Assembly: GCA_019415705.1 (NCBI GenBank)
Contig: DXYS01000080.1
Span: 1 to 37,421, forward strand
Source of the DNA: Bacteroidales bacterium
GTDB taxonomy: Bacteria; Bacteroidota; Bacteroidia; Bacteroidales; Muribaculaceae
Length of the DNA: 37,421 nt
Direction of reading: 5' to 3'
Shown here: one piece after another, positions 1 to 7,653 of the stretch
Layout: each line of letters starts with the position of its first letter
How positions within the stretch are numbered: position 1 is the stretch's first letter
Program-made: the position numbers and the translations under genes
Notes under the pieces: generated by a model
Told to the model about the DNA's origin: nothing
Database searches by the model: none
Seen by the model: only the letters and a program-made list of their open reading frames with translations

Positions 1-453
1 GGGAGAGTAGGGATGAAACGGTGTATCTTCGTTCTGGGGTACTTGTTCGACCTTGCCGTATAGCTCTGATGTCGAGGCCTGATAGATGCGGCATGTCTTG
101 TCAAGTCCGCAAAGTCTTACGGCCTCAAGGATGCGGAGCACGCCGGTGGCGTCGACGTTGGCCGTGTATTCGGGTGAGTCAAACGACACCTGCACATGGC
201 TCTGTGCGGCAAGATTATATATTTCGTCGGGGCGAACTTTCGATATTACCTGCATGACCGACATCGAGTCTCCGAGGTCGGCATAATGCAGGTGGAAACG
301 GGGAGTGCCTTCGAGGTGAGCGATGCGCTCGCGGAAATCGACTGACGAGCGTCTGATTGTGCCGTGCACGTCATAGCCTTTTTCGAGGAGAAGTTCGGCA
401 AGAAATGATCCGTCCTGACCGGTCACACCGGTGATTAATGCAGTTTTATTCAT
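1..453 (-). CDS. gmd: GDP-mannose 4,6-dehydratase, N-terminal part (cut by window start)
   Basis: The first 151 residues of a short-chain dehydrogenase/reductase that runs off the left edge. The N-terminus carries the Rossmann dinucleotide motif G9-x-x-G12-Q-D-G15, and residues 127-132 read STSELY, the Ser/Thr-Glu catalytic block of GDP-mannose dehydratases. The catalytic Tyr of the YxxxK motif would lie just past the edge. The family converts GDP-mannose to GDP-4-keto-6-deoxymannose, the cytoplasmic precursor of GDP-fucose and related sugars for surface glycans; the partner fucose synthase often follows but is outside the window. The start is the ATG at 453, only 6 bases after a good -7 box, so the mRNA may be leaderless. 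Confidence 0.93.
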   Translation of the reverse strand, partial: MNKTALITGVTGQDGSFLAELLLEKGYDVHGTIRRSSVDFRERIAHLEGTPRFHLHYADLGDSMSVMQVISKVRPDEIYNLAAQSHVQVSFDSPEYTANVDATGVLRILEAVRLCGLDKTCRIYQASTSELYGKVEQVPQNEDTPFHPYSP

Positions 454-459
454 AACACA

Positions 460-490
460 CAAAATTACGTAAAAACTGCGAGCTGTGCAA
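460..490 (-). promoter_or_regulatory. Bacteroidota-type promoter of gmd
   Basis: On the minus strand TTG (488-490) is followed after exactly 20 bases by TAATTTTG (460-467), matching the -33/-7 consensus of the primary sigma factor in this phylum. The -7 box ends 6 bases before the ATG. A perfect 6-bp inverted repeat (CAACCC-TTGT-GGGTTG, 488-503) covers the -33 element. Confidence 0.75.
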
Positions 491-532
491 CCCTTGTGGG
501 TTGATTGTCAGACAAGTCAGACAGCCATGACT

Positions 533-1831
533 TTATCGCCAGCGGCGGTAGGCGTAGCCGAGCATGTCGAAGGCAGCGCGGTCAAGTTCCTCGCGGAATT
601 GCGGGGCGGCAATCGAAATGAGCAGGCGTGCGCGATCTATCATGTTTTTGCCGCGGAGATTGACGGCACCGTACTCGGTGACGACCCAGTTGGTCTGAAA
701 ACGTGTTGTCACGACGCCTGCGCCGGGAGTGAGCACAGGCTTTATTTTGTTCTCGCCGCGCGAGGTTGTCGAGAGCATGGCGATGAATGACTGGCCGCCG
801 ACGCTTCGCGAAGAGCCGTAGACAAAATCCTGCTGACCGCCGACACCGGAATAGATGCGTGTGCCGATAGAGTCGGCACATACCTGTCCGGAGAGGTCAA
901 TCTCTATGCAGGAGTTGATTGCGACCATATTTTTGTTTTGAGAGATAACAAACGGGTCGTTGACCCACGCAATATCACGCATCAGGATTGACTTATTATA
1001 GTTCATGAAATCATAGAGCCGCCGAGTGCCGATGGCTAATGAAGCGACCGTACGGCCAGGCTCGACCTGTTTGCATGAATTGTCAATCACTCCTGACTCG
1101 ATGAGTGGCACGACGCCGTCAGTAAGAGCCTCGGTGTGCAGCCCGAGGTGTTTGTGTGAGCCGAGTGAGTGGAGAACGGCGTTCGGGATGCCGCCTATGC
1201 CAATCTGAAGGGCCGCGCCGTCAGGGATTTGCTCAGCGATGTAAGAGCCGATTTTGAGCTCGTTGGCCGAGGGCTTGATGTCAGGAGTCTCGGCCAAGGG
1301 GTCCTTGACCTCAACAATGGCATCGAGGCGCGACATGTGTATCATTGAATCACCGTAAGTGAAGGGCATCAACGGATTAATCTGAGCTATGATTACGGGA
1401 GCTACCTCAACAGCCGATGGCGTCAGGTCGGCAGAGACACCGAATGATACATATCCGTCCTCATTAGGTCGCGAACAGTTGATAAACGCGACATCAAGCT
1501 TTATGGTGCCGTCTCTGAAAAGCTGAGGCACCTGACCGAAAAAACGCGGTGTCGTTGTGGCATATCCCTCGTTGACCCATCCGCGCACTGCGTTTGACAC
1601 GAAAAACGAGTCAATGAGAAACGAGTCCTTGAGCCGCGGGTCACACAGCGGCGAGATGCGGCGTCCGATGGCAAACGCATTGTAGAGTATGACGTCGCGC
1701 AGCTCTGTGCGGCGTGCGAGAGCAGCAATCAGAGCCTCGGGAATCGAGCTGCTTCCCTGTACGAATACATGGTCACCACTTTTGACAAGTTTAACGGCCT
1801 CGTCGGCGGTCATCAGTGTCGGTTTCTGCAT
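533..1831 (-). CDS. Acetyl-CoA hydrolase/transferase family CoA-transferase
   Basis: A 432-residue protein of the two-domain CoA-transferase family that includes succinyl-CoA:acetate and 4-hydroxybutyrate CoA-transferases. The second domain holds the active-site segment around residues 229-240 (LGLHTEALTDG), where E234 fits the glutamate that forms the glutamyl-CoA thioester. Oxyanion-type glycine runs are visible (GIGGIPN near 211-217; GVGGQQ further on). The C-terminal block with EYGAVNLRGK is typical of the family. No signal peptide is seen, so it is cytoplasmic. The likely role is moving CoA between short-chain acyl-CoAs in fermentation; the exact substrate cannot be read from sequence. 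It is a single-gene unit with its own -7 box. Confidence 0.88.
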   Translation of the reverse strand: MQKPTLMTADEAVKLVKSGDHVFVQGSSSIPEALIAALARRTELRDVILYNAFAIGRRISPLCDPRLKDSFLIDSFFVSNAVRGWVNEGYATTTPRFFGQVPQLFRDGTIKLDVAFINCSRPNEDGYVSFGVSADLTPSAVEVAPVIIAQINPLMPFTYGDSMIHMSRLDAIVEVKDPLAETPDIKPSANELKIGSYIAEQIPDGAALQIGIGGIPNAVLHSLGSHKHLGLHTEALTDGVVPLIESGVIDNSCKQVEPGRTVASLAIGTRRLYDFMNYNKSILMRDIAWVNDPFVISQNKNMVAINSCIEIDLSGQVCADSIGTRIYSGVGGQQDFVYGSSRSVGGQSFIAMLSTTSRGENKIKPVLTPGAGVVTTRFQTNWVVTEYGAVNLRGKNMIDRARLLISIAAPQFREELDRAAFDMLGYAYRRWR

Positions 1832-1863
1832 AGCCTGAGTTTTGGTTCGGTTTTACGTCTGCA

Positions 1864-1871
1864 CAAAGTTA
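1864..1871 (-). promoter_or_regulatory. -7 box upstream of the CoA-transferase gene
   Basis: The minus strand reads TAACTTTG, a full match to TAnnTTTG, 32 bases before the ATG at 1831. No clean TTG lies at the expected -33 distance. Confidence 0.55.
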
Positions 1872-1956
1872 GCTCATAAATTTGGAAATCGCTGCGAAAC
1901 ACTGCACATTTTTAGACTTTTTGGGCAATATTGACCGGCCAAAGCCAAAAGATGAC

Positions 1957-1964
1957 TACATTTG
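1957..1964 (+). promoter_or_regulatory. -7 box upstream of the HAD hydrolase gene
   Basis: TACATTTG matches TAnnTTTG and lies 27 bases before the ATG at 1992. A possible -33 TTG is at 1931-1933 with a long 23-bp spacer. The box covers an in-frame TTG at 1962, which argues against that TTG being the translation start. Confidence 0.6.
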
Positions 1965-1991
1965 CACTACAAACCCCACAAGTGCATACAA

Positions 1992-2651
1992 ATGAATTAC
2001 AACCTCGTCATATTTGATTTTGACGGCACGCTTGCCGACACCACTCAGTCGATACTCGAGACATACCGCGCGACTTTCGATGAGCTTGGCGTAAAGCGGC
2101 CATCTGACAAGGCATGCCAAAGCACTATCGGTGTGCCTCTGCGTGAGGGGTTCAGGATGCTTTTCCCCGACAGTGATGACGCTCGTTTAGACGAGTTTGT
2201 GAAGACTTATCGCTCGATATATGCCGCCAACCAGCAGAGTCTTGTGCCGGAGCTCTTCCCGGATGTGACCGAAACGCTCGAAGCCTTCAGTGAGGCCGGG
2301 ATTAAAATGTCGATAGCCTCGTCGCGCTCACGTATCAGTCTTTTGTCTTTTTGCCGAGCGAAAGGCATTGAGAAGTATTTTTCTTTGATATTGGGTTGTG
2401 AGGACGTCACGAAGCCCAAGCCTGATCCTGCGCCCGTCTTTGAGACGTTATTGTCGTTTTGTCTAAATCCTGATGAGGCATTGGTTGTCGGCGATATGCC
2501 GGTCGACATAGCGATGGGGCGTGGAGCCGGATGCCGTACTGTCGGGGTGACATACGGTAACTCGTCGGCAGAGGCTCTGGAAGCCGCCGGCGCGACGTTT
2601 GTAATCAACAAATTTAAAAAACTGAGGGAAATCGTTCTCAAACAGGAATGA
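1992..2651 (+). CDS. HAD-superfamily hydrolase, phosphoglycolate phosphatase-like
   Basis: A 219-residue cytoplasmic HAD phosphatase with all four motifs: DFDGT at 9-13 (nucleophile D9, acid/base D11), a serine in SIASS at 107-111, K141 in KPKPDP, and GD-x-x-x-D at 167-172. The helical cap between motifs I and II is of the C1 type, as in Gph/PpaX and beta-phosphoglucomutase. The substrate is unknown; phosphoglycolate or pyrophosphate are usual guesses. I start at the ATG at 1992, not an in-frame TTG 30 bases upstream that lies in the -7 box. The last 14 bases overlap the convergent stress-protein gene. Confidence 0.88.
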   Translation: MNYNLVIFDFDGTLADTTQSILETYRATFDELGVKRPSDKACQSTIGVPLREGFRMLFPDSDDARLDEFVKTYRSIYAANQQSLVPELFPDVTETLEAFSEAGIKMSIASSRSRISLLSFCRAKGIEKYFSLILGCEDVTKPKPDPAPVFETLLSFCLNPDEALVVGDMPVDIAMGRGAGCRTVGVTYGNSSAEALEAAGATFVINKFKKLREIVLKQE

Positions 2652-3759
2652 CAAGCATCGGTATGTCGGTGCTGAAAATAATTTTGTGAGCTAACGACGG
2701 GTTAAAAATACGGCTGAAAACGTTTTTCTTTTTGTTGGGCACGACAATCAGGTCGCATTTGTTCAGCGCGTTAAGTGACGAGAGGTCTTCGGTAGAATAC
2801 TGATTGTCAATTTTAATTTGCTCGAAAGTAAATCGTGCGAATTTAATCTTGAAATATTGCAGCAGAGTCTCTACAGACGAATGTCGGGGCTTCTCGGTCC
2901 ATCTTTTTTTGCCGGGAACAGCTACGATGGTAATATGGGCCTGTTTACGGTCAAGTAGCCGAGCCAACGAGTCCATGGCTATGATATCCTCTTGGTCGAG
3001 ATTACAGAAAAAAACTATTTCTTTGATTTCGCAACCATCAGGTGCACTTACAGTCTCAGGGATTGTCAGCACCGGGAAACGACATTCGTCGAGAACCTCC
3101 GCAGCTACTGAGCCTATCATTTCTTTCTCTTTTTTGTCAGAGCCGCGTGTGCCCATCACGGTGAGCAGCGGAGGGTTGAACTTGGCGTAGTCTGTGATAG
3201 CATCTTCGGGCACACCCTCGACCACGACGGTCGAAAATTTGACTGCCGTTACGTCGCCCTGTTTCATGGCGTGACGTATCTCGTCGGCAAATTTTTTCAT
3301 CTGCCTGTCGCCGTTCTCAGCCATCTGCCGGCGCGCCTCGGCGTCGGCAATGTCATAGCTGAGCGAGTCGGTCAGCTGGACATTGACCGAGGGGTAGGGC
3401 TCCGTATAGGCATGCAGTAATACCAACTCAGCTTTATGACAGTCGGCTAAAGCTGCCGCAACTTTAACAGTGATGAAGGAATTACGGCTGAAATCGACAG
3501 GTACGAGGATTTTATGTCCGTTTTGCGGGAGGTTTTCAGGATTGACGAAAATTTCGCGATTCTCGATGATGCGCAAGGCCTGAGGCAAGTCGGTCTCGCG
3601 TATTCTAACACGGACACCCGGCGATACCGCCGGGTGTTCGAGATTAACGTTGTTAAGCATAACCTCGATTCCTTCGTTTTCGAGCAAAGCTCTCAGACCG
3701 AGCGCTTTGTCGTAGGTGTGGATTGCTACGGTGATAAATCGCGATTTTGCTTCTGACAT
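2638..3759 (-). CDS. DUF2007-like domain fused to tandem universal stress (UspA) domains
   Basis: A 373-residue soluble protein. Residues about 6-70 resemble the DUF2007 family (a small signal-transducer-like domain). Residues about 83-220 form a UspA domain starting KILVPVDFS and ending with the ATP-binding signature G-x2-G-x9-G-S (GTRG...IGS). Residues about 225-373 look like a second, degenerate UspA domain without that signature. The expected role is a nucleotide-binding stress-response protein, perhaps with one ATP-binding and one structural half. The DUF2007-UspA combination is less common than tandem UspA alone. It stands alone, convergent with the HAD gene. Confidence 0.8.
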   Translation of the reverse strand: MSEAKSRFITVAIHTYDKALGLRALLENEGIEVMLNNVNLEHPAVSPGVRVRIRETDLPQALRIIENREIFVNPENLPQNGHKILVPVDFSRNSFITVKVAAALADCHKAELVLLHAYTEPYPSVNVQLTDSLSYDIADAEARRQMAENGDRQMKKFADEIRHAMKQGDVTAVKFSTVVVEGVPEDAITDYAKFNPPLLTVMGTRGSDKKEKEMIGSVAAEVLDECRFPVLTIPETVSAPDGCEIKEIVFFCNLDQEDIIAMDSLARLLDRKQAHITIVAVPGKKRWTEKPRHSSVETLLQYFKIKFARFTFEQIKIDNQYSTEDLSSLNALNKCDLIVVPNKKKNVFSRIFNPSLAHKIIFSTDIPMLVIPV

Positions 3760-3830
3760 GTCTGTGTTAGAAATTTAAAGAAGAGAGAGGTGAATGAGAG
3801 AGACGGTTATAAAGGCTTTATGTGTAATTT

Positions 3831-4091
3831 TCAGGCCTCTTTTTCCTGCTCCTGAAGAATCTGAATGGCCATATCGTAGATAGTCGAGTCGTCAAGCACG
3901 ACGATGCCGCCGTCAGGACCCGGTTCAATATGCACACCACAATTCTTACCGAAATCATAATTGCTTCCGCCGAAGTAATTACGGACCGTCTGGACTGTGG
4001 TGTTCAACTTGTCAGCAATCTGGTGCATCGATCCGTCGGGCAGGCTGTCTTTGAGACGACGAAGTTCGTTGAAAGTGATGGTTTTGCTCAT
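3831..4091 (-). CDS. Small helix-turn-helix DNA-binding protein
   Basis: An 86-residue cytoplasmic protein. Residues about 6-40 form a helix-turn-helix with the pattern MHQIADKLNTTVQTVRNYF, which resembles the resolvase/LacI-type recognition helix. The rest is an acidic tail ending in a short helix. I know this as a conserved small DNA-binding protein of Bacteroidales without an assigned role. The 212 bases upstream, towards the bat operon, are AT-rich and contain a TTTG 20 bases from a near-consensus TAAATTTA on the minus strand, which may be its promoter. Confidence 0.7.
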   Translation of the reverse strand: MSKTITFNELRRLKDSLPDGSMHQIADKLNTTVQTVRNYFGGSNYDFGKNCGVHIEPGPDGGIVVLDDSTIYDMAIQILQEQEKEA

Positions 4092-4303
4092 GATTCTATT
4101 TTTTTAATTAAACGTTGACTTGGGTTTTAGGTTACACGCTCTAAATTTAGTCTATGTTTTTTAATCAGACAAACAAATATTGAAAATTATCATTTTGCGC
4201 GTATATGTTTTATAACATAGTTTATGTGCCATAAAATGTGTTACGCAGCTAAACTTTTGATTGATTGTGCCCTATAATCAAATATTGTTGTCGGACGTTT
4301 CAA

Positions 4304-5089
4304 TCATATTTTTTCAACATCGGCTGCGTTAAGCCATGCACGGGTGGAGTTGTTGATTTTAACATCATACCATTTCCCGACTTCAGGGTCATCAGGCGTG
4401 GACAGCGAGTCGATAATACGCACTTTAGTGCCCTCGTGTATAGGTACGACTTTCTCGGTTTTGCTGCGAGACGACCGCGGCGCCGAGCTGAGCACCGTAG
4501 TCGGCACAGTGACAATCGCACGGTCGTGTGTGTCTAAGGCCGAAGCTGTCTGCGAAGCAACTATGACGGTGTATACAAATAGAAACAAAACTACAATGCC
4601 GCCGAAAAAACCGGTCTTTCTCATACGTACATTAGATGAGAATATATAGAGAGCTACGGTCGAAAGCAATATGATGAAGAGCACGAAAGCCATGACTGCC
4701 CATCCGTTTGGTGACATCAGTGCGGATATGTCTTTGTGCAGGTTGCTCAGAAATGAACTGTCATCTTCGGGGATATCGACTATGCGTGTCCTGACAAAGT
4801 CGAGGTTTGTACGGGCCTCACTGTTAGACGGGTCTACTGCGAGAGCGCGCTCATAACTGATTATTGCTTTGCCAAGTTGGCCGGCACGATAATATGCGTT
4901 GCCGAGATTATAGTATATATCGCTCGATATGCCGTCCTGTTCGATGGATTCGAGATACAGTGTTACGGCTTCGTTATATGATTCCTTGTTATAAGCCGAG
5001 TCTGCCTGTTGAGCTTTTGTCATTTGTGCGGCAAGGGCTACTGCAGAGCTTATAAGTATTATCGTCAGACTGATTATAGTTCGTTTCAT
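4304..5089 (-). CDS. batE: BatE: TPR, membrane and SH3-like protein of the aerotolerance operon
   Basis: A 261-residue envelope protein, the last gene of the bat operon. It has a signal sequence (1-21), about two TPR repeats (28-100, with NLGNAYYRAGQ at 61-71), two membrane helices (about 130-150 and 160-180) and a C-terminal bacterial SH3-like domain (about 190-260, ending AWLNAADVEKI). TPR-type Bat proteins are thought to act as scaffolds for BatA/BatB in the periplasm. The start is the ATG at 5089, which gives a proper signal peptide; a longer reading frame runs back into batD. It begins 13 bases after the batD stop. Confidence 0.85.
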   Translation of the reverse strand: MKRTIISLTIILISSAVALAAQMTKAQQADSAYNKESYNEAVTLYLESIEQDGISSDIYYNLGNAYYRAGQLGKAIISYERALAVDPSNSEARTNLDFVRTRIVDIPEDDSSFLSNLHKDISALMSPNGWAVMAFVLFIILLSTVALYIFSSNVRMRKTGFFGGIVVLFLFVYTVIVASQTASALDTHDRAIVTVPTTVLSSAPRSSRSKTEKVVPIHEGTKVRIIDSLSTPDDPEVGKWYDVKINNSTRAWLNAADVEKI

Positions 5090-5102
5090 CGTTAGACTGA
5101 TA

Positions 5103-6920
5103 TTAATGTTTTTTGACGTCTTCGACGCTGCGTATGGCGGCCGCTGCGCGCTCATAGACTCCCGCTACTTCGCTGTCGGAATGATCGGGGGTGAAACGTG
5201 CCATCTCGCACTCGTCAAGAAGAGAGATTACACTGTCGGCTGTTGAGTCGGATGCGCCGTAGGCCTTGAGCTGAGCAGAAATATTGTCACGCACAAGCTG
5301 AGAGGGCGCTATGCCGAGTTTGTCACTGATATATCCCCACAGTGCGCGTGAAAGTTCGGCATAGAATTTCTCATTCTCGTGTGTCTGCATGTACTTGCGT
5401 GCCAGCTTAAGACGTTTTAGTGCCACACGGTTTGCACGTGCAAGTTTGCGGCCTTTTATATCGGCGTTGAACTTGAGCTGTCGGCGATAAACGATGGCCA
5501 CACCGACAAGTATTGCGATGCCGAGCACATATGCGAGCCAATAAAGTCCGTTATGAAACAGATAGTTGATTTGTTTTTTCTGCAGTCCGTCAGAAGTTTT
5601 GATATGTAGGATATCCTCTATAGACTTTTCGATTGACTTTTGCTCGACCACCGCCGAGGTCGACGAGCCACGGGCCACATTGAGTTCATAGCTGCGTGTG
5701 TCTAAAGTCACATATTGTTTCTTTGCTATATCGAAGTAGACAAACGGTGTGCCGGGGATGGTCACCTTGCCCACTTCCTGAGGCACAATGGTGAAATCCG
5801 TGCGATAGACTCCCGTGGTGTTTGCCCCGACGATTTTGGCGTTGATGTCGGTCTTGGGTGTGTATCGGTCTATACCCGCAGGGAAGTTAATCTCGGGCTG
5901 TTTGAGATAGCGGATGTTGCCTGTGCCTTTGATAATATACGAATAGACTGCCGCTTCGTTCGTCTTTAAAAGTTCGGGATTAAGCTCTGTCGAGACCGTG
6001 TATGTTCCGACGGCACCGTTGAATCCGGCAGGCTGCGGCTGCGGCAGCGGATCAATGACAATCGAAGCCATGTTTGACTCGGTGCTTATCTGTCGCTCGA
6101 CAGGACGATGGGTACTGAAAAAGCCCATGTTGACCATTTCGAGCTGTTGTATTGTGATGTCGTATTTGCCCGAGTTGACGGTCAGTTTGCCTGATTTCTG
6201 AGGATATAGCAGGCAGCGTTTCAGGACGGCTGTGTTATAGTTCTGTCCATTGTAATTCTCAAGATTTACGTCAAGGTCGACCGGCAGTTCCTCAGACAGA
6301 AATCCGTCAAACGAGGGCTGTTGATTGATAAGAAAACTTGTTATCGAATACTTGGTATATACCTTGATGGTCGCCATTACCGCCTCTTGCTCATAGGCAT
6401 GAGATTTTGAGAATGAGACTCTTACAAACAGGTCCTGAGGCGATACCGAGCCGGGACGCTGGGTCGAGGGGTCGTCGACTCTAACACCGGGGGCTGACTG
6501 ACCCTGCTGAGACTGTTGAGACTGACGGTCAGGAGGCAGAATCTCGAATGTTACGGGTCGCGTAGTGAGCTTTTTGCCGCCTACGTTGATGCTGACTGCC
6601 GGGACGCTGACTTTGCCCGGTTTCTCTGCCCGATAGTTATATGTGAAGTCTATTGTGGTCGACGATGACATCTGTCCGTTGATATACTGAGTGCTCGACA
6701 TGGTCGAAACAGACGGCCCGAACAGATAACGGCATCCGTCAAACTGAGGTGCCTCGGGCGGATTTGCATCGCCGTTGGTCAGACGGAATGTCAGGGCAAA
6801 GTTGTGTCCGGCTATTACGTTGCCGGGCGGGATAAGCTTGAATGACGCCTGCGCGAATGTCGACAGGGCAATTGCGAATATAAGCGTCAGTAGTGTGAAA
6901 CGTTTATTGATTGTAGACAT
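5103..6920 (-). CDS. batD: BatD family protein
   Basis: A 605-residue type I membrane protein: signal peptide (about 1-23), a long periplasmic region of Ig-like beta domains, one membrane helix (about 452-475, followed by RRQLKF) and a cytoplasmic tail with the motif FYAELSRALWGYISDKLG. This matches BatD of the Bacteroides aerotolerance operon in length and order. The family is linked to oxygen/oxidative stress tolerance and envelope integrity, but its biochemistry is unresolved. A low-complexity QSQQSQQGQ stretch sits at about 133-141. It lies 3 bases from batC and 13 from batE. Confidence 0.9.
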   Translation of the reverse strand: MSTINKRFTLLTLIFAIALSTFAQASFKLIPPGNVIAGHNFALTFRLTNGDANPPEAPQFDGCRYLFGPSVSTMSSTQYINGQMSSSTTIDFTYNYRAEKPGKVSVPAVSINVGGKKLTTRPVTFEILPPDRQSQQSQQGQSAPGVRVDDPSTQRPGSVSPQDLFVRVSFSKSHAYEQEAVMATIKVYTKYSITSFLINQQPSFDGFLSEELPVDLDVNLENYNGQNYNTAVLKRCLLYPQKSGKLTVNSGKYDITIQQLEMVNMGFFSTHRPVERQISTESNMASIVIDPLPQPQPAGFNGAVGTYTVSTELNPELLKTNEAAVYSYIIKGTGNIRYLKQPEINFPAGIDRYTPKTDINAKIVGANTTGVYRTDFTIVPQEVGKVTIPGTPFVYFDIAKKQYVTLDTRSYELNVARGSSTSAVVEQKSIEKSIEDILHIKTSDGLQKKQINYLFHNGLYWLAYVLGIAILVGVAIVYRRQLKFNADIKGRKLARANRVALKRLKLARKYMQTHENEKFYAELSRALWGYISDKLGIAPSQLVRDNISAQLKAYGASDSTADSVISLLDECEMARFTPDHSDSEVAGVYERAAAAIRSVEDVKKH

Positions 6921-6923
6921 AGC

Positions 6924-7646
6924 TTACCAAGGTTTGTCGGTTGTGGCACGGCCTCCGGCCTTGTTTTCCTGTTCCTGAACTTTCTTGCGGGTGCTGTTTT
7001 CTTTATTTTGGACAGACTGCAGAATTTGTTCGGCGTTCTGGGTCATCGGTTGCTCTTGCTGCTGTTGTTCTTGTTGTTCTTGCTGTTGCTGTTGTTGCTG
7101 TTGGTCCTGCTGCTGCTGTTGTTGCTGCTGATCTTGATTTTGATCCTGATTTTGATCCTGATTCTGCTGCTGTTGCTGCTGTAACTGAGCGATTCGCAGA
7201 TTCTGTCGGGTCTTAAGATTGTCAGGGTTGCGACGCAGGGCATTTTTGTAGTTATCTATGGCTTTACCGTAATCGCCGTCTCTGAACGCCATATTGCCCA
7301 TATTGTAATATGACTTTTCGACAAGTGACGAGTCGGGTGATGTGCGCGCAACGGTTTCGAATATTTCGACAGCTTTGACTCTCGGATCGTTTGCGGTGCC
7401 TTTATTCTCCTCGCTTACGAGGTGGGTCAGGGTAACGGCCTGATTGTAAAGAGCTGCGTCAGAGGCCGGATTTGCCTCCAAGGCTTTCTCAAACAGAGCG
7501 AATGCCTCGACATAGTTGCTGTCGCGGAAAGCTTTGTTGCCTTCGGTGATGTAATTTCGTTCGGCTTTATATGTTTTAGCTGAGACATGCTGTGTGGTAG
7601 CCGTTATCACGGCAAGCATGGCTACGAAGATTGTAATCGCTTTCAT
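6924..7646 (-). CDS. batC: BatC: TPR protein with long polyglutamine tract
   Basis: A 240-residue exported protein with a signal peptide (1-23, cut near VSA-K). TPR-like repeats span about 28-150 (GNKAFRDSNYVEAFALFEKAL; MGNMAFRDGDYGKAIDNYKNAL). They are followed by a very Gln-rich segment (156-199) and a charged tail ending DKPW. The start is the ATG at 7646; the longer frame would run into batB and hide the signal peptide. The TPR part probably scaffolds the VWA proteins encoded just upstream. The polyglutamine linker is longer than I expect for a BatC. Confidence 0.87.
   Translation of the reverse strand: MKAITIFVAMLAVITATTQHVSAKTYKAERNYITEGNKAFRDSNYVEAFALFEKALEANPASDAALYNQAVTLTHLVSEENKGTANDPRVKAVEIFETVARTSPDSSLVEKSYYNMGNMAFRDGDYGKAIDNYKNALRRNPDNLKTRQNLRIAQLQQQQQQNQDQNQDQNQDQQQQQQQQDQQQQQQQQEQQEQQQQEQPMTQNAEQILQSVQNKENSTRKKVQEQENKAGGRATTDKPW
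7050..7181 (-). repeat. CAG/CAA repeat encoding a polyglutamine tract in batC
   Basis: 132 bases of mixed CAG/CAA codons with Asn, Asp and Glu interruptions. An internal 12-bp unit encoding N-Q-D-Q is repeated about three times near 7132-7160. The trinucleotide period means length change would keep the frame. The mixed glutamine codons argue against recent slippage expansion of one codon. Confidence 0.85.
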
Positions 7647-7653
7647 AGAGACA

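Noticed and set aside
1962..1991. TTG start giving 10 more residues on the HAD protein
   Set aside because: The TTG lies within a perfect -7 box (1957-1964), and the ATG at 1992 gives the normal HAD N-terminus.
4199..4246. Imperfect hairpin GCGTA...TACGC with TTTTAT/ATAAAA in the AT-rich gap before batE
   Set aside because: AT-rich composition makes such pairing likely by chance, and no position-specific signal supports it.
4256..4282. TTTGATT/AATCAAA inverted repeat as terminator of the bat operon
   Set aside because: Weak AT-only stem and no T-run in the right direction.
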